This document shows, piece after piece, positions 1-12,424 of a DNA stretch of 64,000 bases (position 1 is its first letter; each line of letters begins with the position of its first letter). Source of the stretch: Thuidium tamariscinum (Eukaryota; Streptophyta; Bryopsida; Hypnales; Thuidiaceae). Position numbers and translations under genes: made by a program. The notes below the pieces were generated by a model that was given only the letters and a program-made list of their open reading frames with translations, searched no databases and had not been told where the DNA came from. Where the stretch lies: NCBI GenBank assembly GCA_947034885.2, contig OX344751.2:5146001-5210000 (forward strand), read 5' to 3'.

Positions 1-99
1 TCCTTCTATTAAGTGGTCAAGAATTTAGGTTTACATCAAATCACCAATTGGTTAAGGAATTCATTTGAATAGTTTTTTTCCTCAATATGTCTACACAAT

Positions 100-535
100 C
101 TTATGGCAAGTGACAATTATATTCTTTGATAGTGTGAAACAAACAATTTTGGATTTTCATAATTTTTGGCCATTTTCAAGGTTTACAACTTGTACAAAGT
201 TAAAAGATAAATATGTAGAAATTATTTTTACTTATGCACATTTGAAATGTCAACTTATATTTAATCATTTTGTAGACAATGAATAGACCAATTGTCTTTT
301 GTAATACAATAGAAAATTGCGATTTTCAAAAATGACCATAGAAAGCACTAAGCATGAAATAAATATTCTAATTCCCCAAGGTTATTGAAATGGGTATTTC
401 ATTGGAGCATACATGTATACTCCCAAAATGTTGCTAATTATTCTCTATACTAAAAATTTAAGGGCTATTTTGGGAAGTACTTTGTTTTATAAGTAGTTCA
501 TATTTTACAATTTTGGAGCAAAATAGACACTATAG
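100..535 (+). repeat. Dispersed AT-rich repeat, copy A
   Basis: Direct-orientation partner of 8590-9025. Both copies share the run GCATAATTTTTGGCCATTTT (with small changes), AAAAGATAAATATGTAGAAATTATTTTT, ACAATAGAAAATTG and GTGAAATAAATATTCTA in the same order. Identity is roughly 80 percent by eye. No coding capacity is visible. It is probably part of an old transposon or long-repeat family; no ends were recognised. Confidence 0.7.
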
Positions 536-3500
536 TTAAGTGACTCCAACAAACACTTAAAGCTATTTGTCACACCTTAGTTTTTGATTTTCTTTTGCCA
601 TGACTTTTTCATTCTAGCTCTAAATGACTCAAATTTATCGGGAAGCTACTCATAACCATTATATACCTTCTCTAATTTTTGAGGATTTTTCAAAAATAAT
701 GTATTGTTCTAAAATAGACCCAAAAATTTCTCACAATGGATGATTTAGGATTTTTTAGCACCATTTGTCTTCAAAAGAAATGAATTTTTGAGCTAAAATT
801 TGGAGAGGACGGTCTCTTAGTAGACTTATAGCTATTGTCCAAAGGAATTTCAAAAATACTTATTTTTATGTGGTGTAGAAGTATACAAAGAGAGCTTCAT
901 TCTGCATTTTTTTTCAAAGGTATGAAACATTATTTTGGTGAGTTTTTTGGTCAAGCATCATTACTAAAAGTCTTCTCAAATGTTCAATTTTTAAAAATAT
1001 TTTTTAAAAACAATATTCTATTTTTTACAAATTAAAATGTCAAAAGTTATATTTTCTTCACCGGAATTCTATGTGAATTGTATGTCCCACTCAGTTGATG
1101 ATGGTAAGTTGTCCAAGCAGAAGATGGTAAATTCTTACCTCACTCAAGGGTGGACACACAGGAAACAAACACAGAGGAGGCCTAAATGTGCATTACAAAC
1201 AACAATGACGAAGACAACGGAAAGAGACGTCAATCACAAGTTGTTTTCCTCTAGAAAAACTGGTCTGGAGGGGAAGACAACGGGGAGCAGCTACCTGAGG
1301 GAAGTTTAGACCCGACAATAGCTCGATTGGGGGGTTTTACCCTTCAACAACGCCCAAGCCATTTTTTGGTCAATGAACTTTAGGGAATCTTTCTATGTAG
1401 GGCAAAATTGCAATCATTCATCTTCGGAATTAGGGGTGGAAAAGGAAGATCTTCTACAGTGCTTTGACTTCCAACGTGTGTTTTTAGATTTTTTTGCACT
1501 AATGATTCCCACGGTATTAAAATTCCTCAATTCCACGGCCACTGGCTCGTTGTTTAGGGGTTAACCTCTGGCTGAGCGCGCTCAGACAATGAGACTCTCA
1601 TCCGTTTTTCTATTTTTATTTTGAAACAAATGAAACGGATTTTATAGCAAATAGAAAGAAACAATCCCGCCAGCCACTGTACCCAATTTGGGAATACGTT
1701 ATCTTAGTCTCTCGACGTCATGGGCTTTGGAGAATCCTCGAGCAATAATAGCTTATGCCAACAACGCGAGGATTGCGAGCTTCGATCCTACCCAAGCCTA
1801 CGCATTTGCAGTCCGCCTGAAGGACTGCAACAATCCAACGTCAGTGCCAATTACTCCCATTGATTTCCCAATCTAATCTAATTAACCCGAAGAGTCTATC
1901 TGAGCTTCAAGAAATTTAGGATCTTCTCGCCAGAAACGCGTTCCAAAACAAATTTAATAGCATACTGTATGATCCGAATAGCAAGGCAAATGTTTGAATA
2001 ATAACTAGATTGTGTAACATGTCAAGTTTTGGAAGGGAAGCTGATGTGTCCTAGCGCGGCTATGGTTGCTCTTGCTGCTTTCTTTTGTCCAACACAGAAA
2101 TTAAAATGAATTGAACCATGTATATTTCAGTGATTCTTTTGCATCTGAGTCTTCGAGTGATAAGAGAATAGCTCTGCTTTTGAGCCTTCATTAGCTATGG
2201 CCAATAGCATCAATAGGTGGGCAACTCAACAAGGGAAAAGAATAAGCTTGACGACTGGATTTCTAGGACTCCGTGATCTGCGTGCAGTGTCTCGCATTTG
2301 GGATCTACTGCACTTATCAAGATCCCTGGGTTTGACTGGGTTTTTACTGGGCTTTTTTAGGGTTTAGGGTTTAGCTTATATTCGATTTGGCTTTCGATTC
2401 TCGAGGTTGGTTTCCTCATCCGCTGGTACTCTAAATTTGTAAGTTAATCACTGAGCGTAGTCACCCACTTCACCGCTAAGACACGCTACCAATGTGTCAC
2501 ACCCAGGGTCTGTGGCCCTGCTTTGCAAGCTTAGTTTTCAGGCTTCGAGACTGACAGGACTTGAAGCCTCTCCATTGCAGGTACGTAATATCGTGAAAGA
2601 GAAAGGGCTCCAGGATCTACGGACTGACTATATATAGGCCAACGATTGAAGTGTAGGATCTTTGATAGTCAGCTCAACCGTAATCTGGTATCCGGATGGG
2701 AATGAAAACCCTCGATTTAACCATAAATCTCCACTTCGGAGGATCTGGGTGGATTGGCCCCCTCACTCAGCCTTACCATGTTTTACCAGAGGTGCAATCA
2801 AAACAAAAAGCCCCCTAGTTTGGGCCGTGATCACCCCTACTTTCATCACCCCTTAGCTAATTTGCAGTCTCTGATCGCAAATATGAAGTCAAAATTTGCA
2901 AAAAAAAATTTGTGTGAAAAATAAACAATTCCAGCGTTTTACCCAAGTGGCCGAGCGAGGGGGTCAGTTCTCCCTGCCCCTTCGGAGCAGCTAGACGATC
3001 CGACAACAGGGCTATTAACTTACAAGCACAAGTGGTTGAACAAAAGGCATCCAGATTCGCGTCCAGAACGTAATCTTCAATTTACAAAGTTTGAAGTTGC
3101 TTGTGCAATGGAAAAGATGAGACACGCAATGCTATTTCACACTGCCATACTCAGAAATCGTCGTTTTGGTCGGAAATTCAGCAGGCCCTCTTCCGCTGCA
3201 GAATCCAGAATCCAGTGTTCATCATCAGCTCTTGTTTATCCGAATACTCGCACAACCATGACACCGAATTCGTTCTTAAAAATGCTCCGCTTCTGCCATC
3301 GGCACCCTGGATTGGCAACAAGAGTTGCAATTGGTGTAAAAACTGAAGAACACGTCTCACGGTGCTCAAGCAAGGGCTACGCCATCGACTACACTCATAT
3401 CAAAACATTTGTTAAGTTTTAGCCCATGACAACCTGCTTACCTTGATGAAAATCATTCTCTCCCCTGGTTCCACTAGAATTGAATGCTGCCATCTGAAAT

Positions 3501-4162
3501 TCACAAATGCGGGGAGGGCAAACCTCAGAAAACGTTGACATTCTAACTTGCTCGCACTAAAAAAGACTGGAAAGAGGCAAATATAACTCACTCACTCTTA
3601 CTTCGAATCAAAGAAGCGCAATGTTCAGTGAGTGAGAATGCTCTCTCTCTCTCTCGCTCTGCCAGTTGTGGCTGCTGTTTCTGCGAATTCGAGGCACAAA
3701 CTCTAGTTGAATGCTGATATTTTAGACAAGAACTGACGCAATAAACAGTCAATGCATAAATAATTAGGTGTGAAATTGTTAAGAGCATGGGCTCTCACAA
3801 ACACTCACTTCCACAGTACCTTCCGGCAACCAGCTTGTCAATCAAACACATCTAATAAATCCTAAAACTTAAGGGAGTTCACAATTAAAAAAAATGCGGG
3901 ATGTCAACGCATTTTCTGAGTTCATCCAATCCACCACCACATTCCTCATCAACGCTGTGAATATGTGAAACATGGGGATAGAAACCGCTCACTCAGTTGT
4001 TTGCGCGGTGCAAACGACATCAGAATGAACCCAATTCAAAATGGAGAGAAAAAGTCCTCTTCCGGGTCGGTCTTCAGGAGCGAGTCCGAAGGGTTCATTG
4101 ACAACTCAGGTGCTGGCAAAGTAGTCTGTGCTTCTGCAGATCGATCGAGCGCACTAGCTCAC
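536..4162. other. Intergenic region, no gene recognised
   Basis: Mostly AT-rich to about 1030, then of more normal composition. Short open frames occur at 1037-1309, 1688-1876, 2662-2856 and 3036-3422 (128 codons), but none shows a recognisable domain or convincing splice context. The 1688-1876 frame is the most protein-like. Visible short signals are a telobox-like TTTAGGGTTTAGGG near 2353-2370, a TATATATA box near 2630, and a CT microsatellite near 3641-3658. The last part (3430-4160) is the 3' flank of the minus-strand B3 gene. Confidence 0.5.
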
Positions 4163-5841
4163 CTACCCAGAAATTTTTCTCACCAGAAAGTACGAATCAG
4201 CCATGAGTGAAAACCGAAGCTTCTGCCCTTCCCGTAAGTCATTGGCGTGCACAAATCGACTCCATTCAGCAGGAATGAAGTAGGCCCTGACCAAATTTCT
4301 CGGCCTGCGACGACAATGTATAACAAAATTGAGAGAATCTTCATGTATACCCTGGAGTTTGACAGGATCTGTAATCCGGTCGCCATGAATCCTTATAAAT
4401 TGCACTGGAAATTCCTGCGGGATCCAGAAATAAATTCAAGGCAGATAGATTCAAATCAAAGTAAGTTTGAAATTTGAAAGGGGAATGGGAGTTGTAGAAA
4501 CGAGGTCCTTGCAGCTAGCTAGCACCCGAAATGATAAAGCAAGGGCAAAACTTCCATGATTAATGTATCACTCACTACCTTTCAATCTGATGATTTCAAT
4601 AGCAGAGCGAGTGTCACGAGAAGGTAATTTGATGTGAATGAATCATTTGGAGTAATTCTGAAAATTTTGAGGTTGCTATGTAGCACAGAAGAAGTTACTC
4701 ACAAACTGTGCTGAGTTCTTAGATCTTCCGATGTTACTGGCCGTCAATCGTCTGGTGAAGTGAGGGTGGTGGTGCACACAGGGTTTTCCGGTAAGTTGTA
4801 ACGGTGCAGAACTTCCCCCTCCAGTATTCCCCCCTCTCAAGACCTGATGGAGAGACACGTAACGGGAGTGATTGTTGGTGTAAGTTTCTTCTTCTTCTGA
4901 GTCAGATTCCTTTGATTCTTGTGTTTCATCTCCGTCAGAATTTCGACCTCCAATATCCCCCCCTGTCAAGGCCAGCTGGGGGGACACGAAACGGGATTGA
5001 TCGTTGAAGTTATTTTCTTCTTCTTCTTCTGATTCAGATTCCTTTTCTTCTTGAGTTTCATCTCCGTCAGAATTTCCCCCTCCAGTATTTCCCCCCCTCA
5101 AGACCTGATGGAGAGAAACGAAACGGGATTGATTGTTGGTGCCCTTTTCTTCTTCTTCTGAGTCCGATTCTGAGTCCGATTCCTCTCCTTCTTGTGTTTC
5201 ATCTTCGTCGTCAGAGCGTCGTTCTTCGTGCAGGTCTGGAAAATAAGGAGACCCGCGTTGTCCACGGAAGAAATGAACTTCAAACTCGGAACGTGCATCC
5301 TCCCTGAGTTGGAAAATCACGAAATCGCCGCTCCTGAGACGATTGTCAACAGTAAAATCACGCCACCCACCGACGAGCTGCACTTTCAATGACGCAGCAA
5401 CGCAGGCATGCACACGCCACGACTTGGAGGATCTTCCACGAGACGTGTGAGCTCGAAGAGTAAGCAGCTCCTCGACTTTGTCACCGTTCTCATCCAGAAA
5501 TTGTTTTGGCAGTGACTACAAGAACCCACAAAAAAGAAAAATCAGGAGCATCCATTGCACCCAAGCGAGGAATTCATTAGCAACTCAGAATTCTTTAGCA
5601 ACACAGACTTCATTACAAAAGAAATGAGGAATCGACAGGAGTTTTAAGTGCAGTTAATTAACCGGGAGTGCATGAAACTGTGTACCAGTTTAGCAGTTTG
5701 TTTGTCAGCTTGCGCAATTGCTGTCCTCGGGAGCGCCTTCACGAAGTGGATGCTTCCTGAGCGCTGCATCTGGGCCAGAACATCAGTCATCTCCGAGTGG
5801 AGTTTGGGAATCTTCCGAATGGGCGCTTGCTTTGGCCTCAT
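4163..5841 (-). CDS. Two-B3-domain (REM-like) transcription factor
   Basis: Plant-specific nuclear DNA-binding protein of the B3 superfamily. My model has three exons, all phase 0: 5841-5686, 5515-4703 and 4414-4163. The splice sites are GTACAC/TAG and GTGAGT/CAG. The first exon junction joins the start of a B3 fold (IHFVKALPRT) to SLPKQFLDENGD, and the domain ends with GWRDFTVDNRLRSGDFVIFQL. The last exon encodes a second B3 domain (DRITDPVKL to WSRFVHANDLREGQKLRFSL). Between them lies an acidic linker made of three repeats of about 43 residues, each with a Ser/Glu-rich run and a more ordered SRFVSLHQVL-like segment. The start ATG at 5839-5841 gives MRPKQAPIRK. The end at KISG-stop is the first stop, but a GTGAGA donor just before it leaves open a further 3' exon. 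Target genes are unknown. Confidence 0.8.
4809..5215 (-). repeat. Three tandem ~130-bp repeats inside the B3 gene
   Basis: Units at about 5215-5070, 5069-4938 and 4937-4809. Each encodes DETQE, then a Ser/Glu run, then SRFVS or SRYVS and a Gly-rich tail. All stay in frame, so copy number changes the linker length without breaking the protein. Confidence 0.8.
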
Positions 5842-8589
5842 GTTGGAATTGCCTTAGTTGGGTTTCACTTAGTTGGAGTGAATCACACAACAAGCTTTGC
5901 CTACACAACAGGAGTCTTCATTAGTGTTTCAGGACTCTCAATGCTTAATATCAATGTAGGTTAGGAAAGTTCAAATATAGTTAAGAAGAGCACTTCAAAA
6001 TAGTGAATTTTGTGGTTCCTCTAAAGTTCAAGTGGCTCTAAAGGATGGGATAGAAAGTGGAGCCTATAAGAAAATTTAACAATGGCCAGCGGCAAGTAAA
6101 AAAAAATCTACTTGAGTCACATACATACAAACCACAAAATTTTTAATGCAATGAAAGCCTTCTAGTCTATTTAATTCCGTAAGATAGCAACACATATGGA
6201 CCAATACACATGTGGAAAGTGTAATGTGTTAGTTATACAAAGATTCTTTTTTGAAAATGAAAAGGTATTGGCATAACTAAGACTCTTGACAGAAGCGTCC
6301 CCTTCTTGAACTATTAACTAGTAGTATATTAAAGAATCCCGCATGCACTTTTGTTTCCAAAACCCTTTTAAAAGTGAAAATTGTTTAATAAGGTTGTAGG
6401 GTTGAGAAAGGGCTACAAGAGTTTCATGTACAAAGAGTTGTAGAAGCCTAACCTAGCTGGTTGGTTCTACTCCACTACAATTGTCTAACCCTAAAGTTTC
6501 CTCACCTTGTTACCTCCTCCTACACTGTTCAAACAGAAAAACCCACAGACACACTAAAACAACTAAAGTGAAGCAAAGCGTTGCAAGGAAATGGAGTTGA
6601 CTAAATCGGTCGAGACTAGAAGGTAAAGATGCGCAATATCACAAGTGAACTAGGGGTTGGACAATAATGTAACATGAATAGACAAGGCTATCGGGGGGCC
6701 AAGACTTTATGCGCAAGGAGCGGGAGAAGCGTCACCTTGCTTGTTGGCGGCTTGGCGCAACCCTACTACACGGAATAGTCAAACCCTATGCGCGGTCTCC
6801 CTCCTTCATGCATAAGGACTTGTCAAACCACAAGCAAACATTAGAAATTTAGAATAGCAAATTGCAAAGCGAAAAAAGACAATGCAATGCAAATGAACAG
6901 TTGGACAATGATCCAACACAAATGGATAAGGATTTCATGCACAACTCAAGGAGATGTAGAAGCCTCACCCTATACAATCCTATGGGGTTCAAATAAAGGA
7001 TCCCAAACAGACACAAAAACAACAAAAGCGGCGCAAAGGGTTCAAAACACAGAATCAAGGATTTGAAGCAAATGATCGATTGAGAGAAGGAAACTAGGAC
7101 GCAATGGAAATGGACAAAGAAACAATCCTACAATATGAATAGACAAGTAGACAATAAGGTGGGATAAAGGGACAGGGATCCAATGCAAATGGAGTAAAAG
7201 CAGGTTGGGACAAGGGAACAAGGGTGAAAAGCAAATAAAGAAGGAGTAGATTTAGACAAGGGGACAAGGACAACAATGAATGGGCATAAAGAGAGTTGAC
7301 ACATAGAATTGACATGAGAATACTTACTAACCAACTAACTCTAATTTCAAGTTTTCTCCAAAATTTATTAAAGAAGGTATATTATATTTTTAATCCATCT
7401 TCACCCTAACTAGAAAATAAAAATCTCTATAGTAGTAGGACTATTTTATTTCAAGTATGGAATTATAATAAAATAAAAAATATTATAGGGATTAAAAAAT
7501 TTCAAATCAAAAAATTTAGAATTGAAATTTAAAAATTCAAAAACTCAAAAGTATAACCTTCAATTTTCTAAATTCAATCATTTATTAGTTATTATTATAC
7601 AAATGTGATTTGATTCTTCTACAAGATTTTGGGATTCAAATTTTATAGATTTAAAACCTTCAACATTGTAATTTATTTCTTGATCAAAATTGTCAACAAT
7701 AAGATTGAACATTGATGCACCAATAAATACTAACTATGCTTTAGATATAAAATATGCACTTTTGAACTTTTGTGGTCTTATCAAGTTATCATGTTTTCAA
7801 TGATTTACATTTGATGTTAGTAATAGTTTAGTCTTATATACATTTTTGTATTTTGCTAAAGATTTATATTTCATTTTACCTTTAAAGGACTAAAGAGCCC
7901 AAGTTGGATATTTTGAAAACATAAAGACGCTCCATTGACTTACTTATTTGGAATGTTTGCATGGATTCTCTTAGAATGAATGCTAAATAATGGCTATAAT
8001 GTGAATGTATATCTTTTTTCACATCATTTTGACAAATATTATAGAAGTAATAAAACTTTAAGATTTCAATGTTAAAGCAAAAAACTAAAACTACATTCTA
8101 AAAAAGATTTGTTCATTTATTTGATTGTTCTAATTGATGTCAATAAAAAAACATTAGAACCACTGAATTTACAATAATAAAATGAAACTCTCCTTGAGAA
8201 TGCAATTTTGATTTTTTGAATCAAAGCAGAATCATATGTCATTTGACTCCCTACCTACCCACAAAATAAAAACCTCATAACTTTTGACTCATTAATCCAA
8301 ATGGAATGATTCAAAGCTTCCCATGCCTATATAAACCTAAAGAATCAATTTTAAATTTCACTTTTAAGAAGAAAAAAAATTTGAAGAAGTTTTTTCAGCT
8401 GCCCGAGCTGCCCACTGAGTAAAGAAAACAACATATCTTGCCATAACTTTTTAACCGTGAAGTCAAAAGTTATGAAAATTGTTGGGCCTTAAAGCTACTC
8501 CTTGGGCACACATTGTATCAAAATATCAAACCACCATTGTTGAAGGTTATTAATTTGTATAATTTTTGGTAAATATATCTATTTGAATT
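5842..8589. other. Intergenic, purine-rich degenerate repeats
   Basis: Upstream of the B3 gene. From about 6590 to 7310 the plus strand is purine-rich, with loosely repeated phrases such as CAATGCAAATGGA and TTGGACAATGATCCAACA. Minus-strand open frames here are Leu/Cys-rich translations of that bias and are not credible genes. 7330-8590 is strongly AT-rich with no feature seen. A segment at 8240-8320 (ATAACTTTTGACTCATTAATCC) recurs inverted at about 27005-27085. Confidence 0.5.
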
Positions 8590-9025
8590 ATAGCAAGTTA
8601 CAATTATTTTCTTTCATGTTGTAAAATATATTTTTTTGGATTTGCATAATTTTTGGCCATTTTTGGATCTACAACCTATACAAAATTAAAAGATAAATAT
8701 GTAGAAATTATTTTTGCTTATGCATATTTAAATTTCAGTTAAATATTTAATGATTTTGTAGAAAATGGAGAGACCAAAGGCCTTTCACAACACAATAGAA
8801 AATTGGGATTTTCATAAATGACCAAAAAAGACACAAAGTGTGAAATAAATATTCTAGTTTCACAAGGTTATTGAAATGGGTACTTAATTGGGGGCATAAA
8901 ATGTCTATTCAAAAAATGTTGCTAATTATTCTCTGTACTAAAAATTCAAGGGCTATTTTAGAATTGCTTTGCTTTTAAGTAGTTCATATTTAACATTTTG
9001 GGAACAAAATGGATACTATAGTTTT
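8590..9025 (+). repeat. Dispersed AT-rich repeat, copy B
   Basis: Direct copy of 100-535. Collinear blocks and small substitutions and indels fit an old duplication or a dispersed repeat family. Confidence 0.7.
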
Positions 9026-12000
9026 TGTTTCAAAATCCAACCAAATATATGGATATAAAACAATATTTTTTGGTGTTTAAGATAAGATGACAAAGATCCA
9101 CTATTATTTTATCAAAATTAGAAGATTGTCATTCCTATTTGTACAAGAAATTACAAGATTACAAATGCCAATTCCAAGGTACATCTATACATATATATTG
9201 ACTATTATAGGCATATTTGTGTTTGTCTCATGGAGAGATTGGGATTGAGAAGTCAATCAAGGAATCATCCATTGAGTGTTGCGTCAAAAGTATTTGCTAA
9301 AATTGAAGCTCAAAGCCCTTGGAAAAGTGGAGAGATTTGGAGGTACTATATTGTAATGAAGAATAATAGCAATAAACCACTCCAGCTTCAGAAAATTTTG
9401 TTGCTTCATCATGTGCATAGCAAAAGAACTGATCCAAGACAAAACTTACAAAACTAAGAAAAATTTACATGCATTTATTTAGATGATCCAATTCTTTTGA
9501 GACTTGTATACATCATTCAAATTCCATTTCTAAATACAAATTCTATTTTTTGAGTATATGATGCTTCCTACAAGCTTTGATATGCCTAATCTCTTGAAAT
9601 AATAATTTGTGGTGTGATTCTCTATAGATTTTGTTTGCAACCTCTAAATAGTATTTTTTCACCAATAAACATACCATATCTTTTTTAATAATGGAATATA
9701 TATTATTAAAATTTAGCTCTCTAAATGTCTCTAGCTCCTAATTTATTTATTCAAATCATCTCAATCTTATTCCATTTGATGTGTAATTCTCCCATGTAAA
9801 AAGGAATTCATGGTTCCAAACCAAACTCATCATTAATAATTCTGACTATGCTCAACCTCTGGATTCTTCTTATTGCAACTAATTTGTTGTTGAGAAGTCT
9901 TCAAATGATTAATTTTTTATTACTACTTTTAATATGCCCAACTAAAATTGTACAACCTTTATAAATCCTTGGAGAGTCTTATAGGAAAACAAATGTATCT
10001 AGTCATTTTAGTCAAAATAACATATGGATCTTCCAAAGAATCTTGGCAAATGAAATATTTAATGAACTTTAATTTTACATTTTTTTCTTCTTGTACCATT
10101 TCTACATAAATTAAATTCTTAACCTTGTAAGAAAATCATAAAGCACGAAGTGATCCTACTAATTTCATTGATAAAAACAAACAAAATATATATTTTCAAT
10201 ATAATTGGATGAACTTCATCCATTTCATGTACATAGCTCCTACAACATGCTCTTGAAAACATTTAATTTGTAATCCATCTAATGCATGCTAGCTCTTTTA
10301 ACTCTTTAATGACTGACTGATACTTCTTTTTTGTTGAACATTATTCTAAAACTTTGTATAAGTATATTTTTCATCCTACTTTCATCAAAATCATTGAATA
10401 AAAAGGTTGTATTTTCTAACACTCCAATATTACTTTTGAGGGATTGAAAATTTAATTAGAATGAAACATTCCTTAGAAGCACTATGTTTGTCATTTAGAA
10501 TATGGACATTTGTGCATTTAATTAGATGTTTATGAGATAATCAAAAAGATCATAGGAAGACTTTTTATTAAACAAAGATGTTGTTCTCTATTCTCCAAGA
10601 CTACGCATAAAGTACACATGTTTAAACCAATGAAGAAGTGCAATGGATTAGTTCATAGTAACTACCTCATTTCAAAAATTGGGATGATACCACATCATGT
10701 ACCTTGATAAGTCAATCAAAATATAATTTTGTAACTATTTTCAAGTTCCATTAACTTTTGAAAAAAGTAATTCAAGATTTTTAGCTAGGTAAAAAATAGT
10801 TGGATGAATAAAGAGCCTAAAAATTGATTAATAGATAACCCTCAGCATTGATGTAGAAATGAAGAGTTAACCCTTGAATATAGAAGGAATAAAAATTATC
10901 CTATGGATGATTAAAAATTAAGCTATCCAAAGGATAGGAAGCCTTTTTCATCCATTCTTTTTATGATTCATGGGAAAGTCTGTATCAACATTGATAAGGT
11001 GATTCCCAAAATTTATCCTCGAGGAGGTCAATTTCAATCAAAGTGTTGAACAAGTGGAAAAAACATTGGTCAAAGGTGACATTCAAAGGACCTTAAGTAC
11101 AATTTCAAAAGCCATACAATTTTTGACTTGAAAGACTCTCTTTTTTGAATGTGGAAATTATTGTTTAAAAGCTTTTAATTAAGTATATAGTATGGGAATG
11201 ACAAATGCATTATCCATTTTACTACCCAAGCCAACAAAAAGTGTTGAGCCATGAAAAGCAAAGCTAAATTTTGAGATTCCTAATATGATTTTCTTTGATG
11301 AAGTTGGTAGAGCAATTATATAACATAGTTTTTTCCTAAATGCAAATGCAATGTCATCTCTATGTGCACATGAACAAAAATTTCATCAATCAATTCAACA
11401 TATACCCAAAAGTTGTCCACCAAAATATGCTACAATCAATTTGATGTAAAAAACAATTAAGGGAGAAACACCCATTTCCGTCCCTGTACCTATTCCTGGT
11501 CCCTAAAGTGTCACTAAATCTGTCCATGAGCGTCCATTAAAGTGTCTGACAAGTGTTTAACTCTAATTTGCTGACGCAGTTGTAAGACGCATGTATAATT
11601 TTCATTCACTGACAATTGATTTCAGTAGAGTTCACTTTAGGGTACACCTATAGGACGGTTCTAGTGGTCTAGGGAGCCAACTTTTTGAAAATTTGTAGAA
11701 ATTACATACTGATTCCGAAAATTTTAATTTTTTTTTTGAATATTCATGATTTTCTCTCACTAATACTAGAAAAATATCAGTTTTAGAAAAAGATGCCTCC
11801 AACCATGCTGAATACCTTATTTGGACGGTTTTGGGTGTTTCCACTGTATGTTGCCAATTTTCCAACTTCATGTTTCTTCTTATTGCCAACCCCCTTACCT
11901 TTCATTTTTTTCAGTAAAACCAAAAAAAGAATGCAATTTTAAAGTACACCCACAGCCATGGGACACAGCCATGGGACAGATGTCATCACTTTGCTCACGG

Positions 12001-12087
12001 CTATAGGCCCGTAAGCGAGTCCAGATCAGCCAAGGAGGTGATATTAAAGAATGTCATATTAGATACGGAGTATTAAGCAATGTCATA
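9026..12087. other. AT-rich intergenic region
   Basis: No supported gene. A 73-codon plus-strand frame at 9230-9457 contains IWRYYIVMKNNSNKP, which is faintly reminiscent of a BED-finger remnant but too weak to call. The rest is low-complexity AT-rich DNA. Composition becomes more balanced after 11460. Confidence 0.5.
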
Positions 12088-12360
12088 AGGTAGGTACACC
12101 CAAAAGCGCCAGTTTTTCATATTGTGCCTAGTTCCTGTTATTATGTTGTTCAGATTTTTTTATAGTCTTGTTGGTGAGTGAAAGCATGTTCCAACGCACC
12201 AAAGAACAGTGGATTTGGATACCGTATGCAAAAGTTATTAACAGTCAAAGTGTGTTTCTGAAAGTGCCATCTACAGTCTGGGTACATGACTGATTTTGAA
12301 AATGTATGCATGTTGTACAGGGCGCTTTAAGGTCAGGTGCCATTTTGGGTGTACCTACCT
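12088..12360 (+). mobile_element. 273-bp MITE, copy 1
   Basis: Terminal inverted repeats AGGTAGGTACACCCAAAA and TTTTGGGTGTACCTACCT flanked by TA on both sides (12086-12087 and 12361-12362). A second copy of exactly the same length lies at 21785-22057. The TA duplication suggests a Tc1/mariner-like cut-and-paste source, but the TIR is not one I recognise. It ends 64 bp before the putative ATG of the UBP zinc finger gene, so it may lie in that gene's promoter or leader. Confidence 0.85.
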
Positions 12361-12424
12361 TATTAGAGGATTTCCCACATTTCAGACAATCCAGAGCCAG
12401 TTGCGCATTTTGCTGCTGCGGTTC

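Noticed and set aside
2353-2370. Interstitial telomere (TTTAGGG)
   Set aside because: Only two or three units; better read as a telobox-like motif common in plant promoters.
2945-3010. tRNA-like segment (GTGGCCGAGCG)
   Set aside because: An A-box-like phrase is present, but there is no B box (GGTTCGAATCC-like) and no foldable cloverleaf.
9230-9457. 73-residue frame resembling a BED finger
   Set aside because: Only a faint IWRYY-like resemblance; no Cys/His ligands in place.
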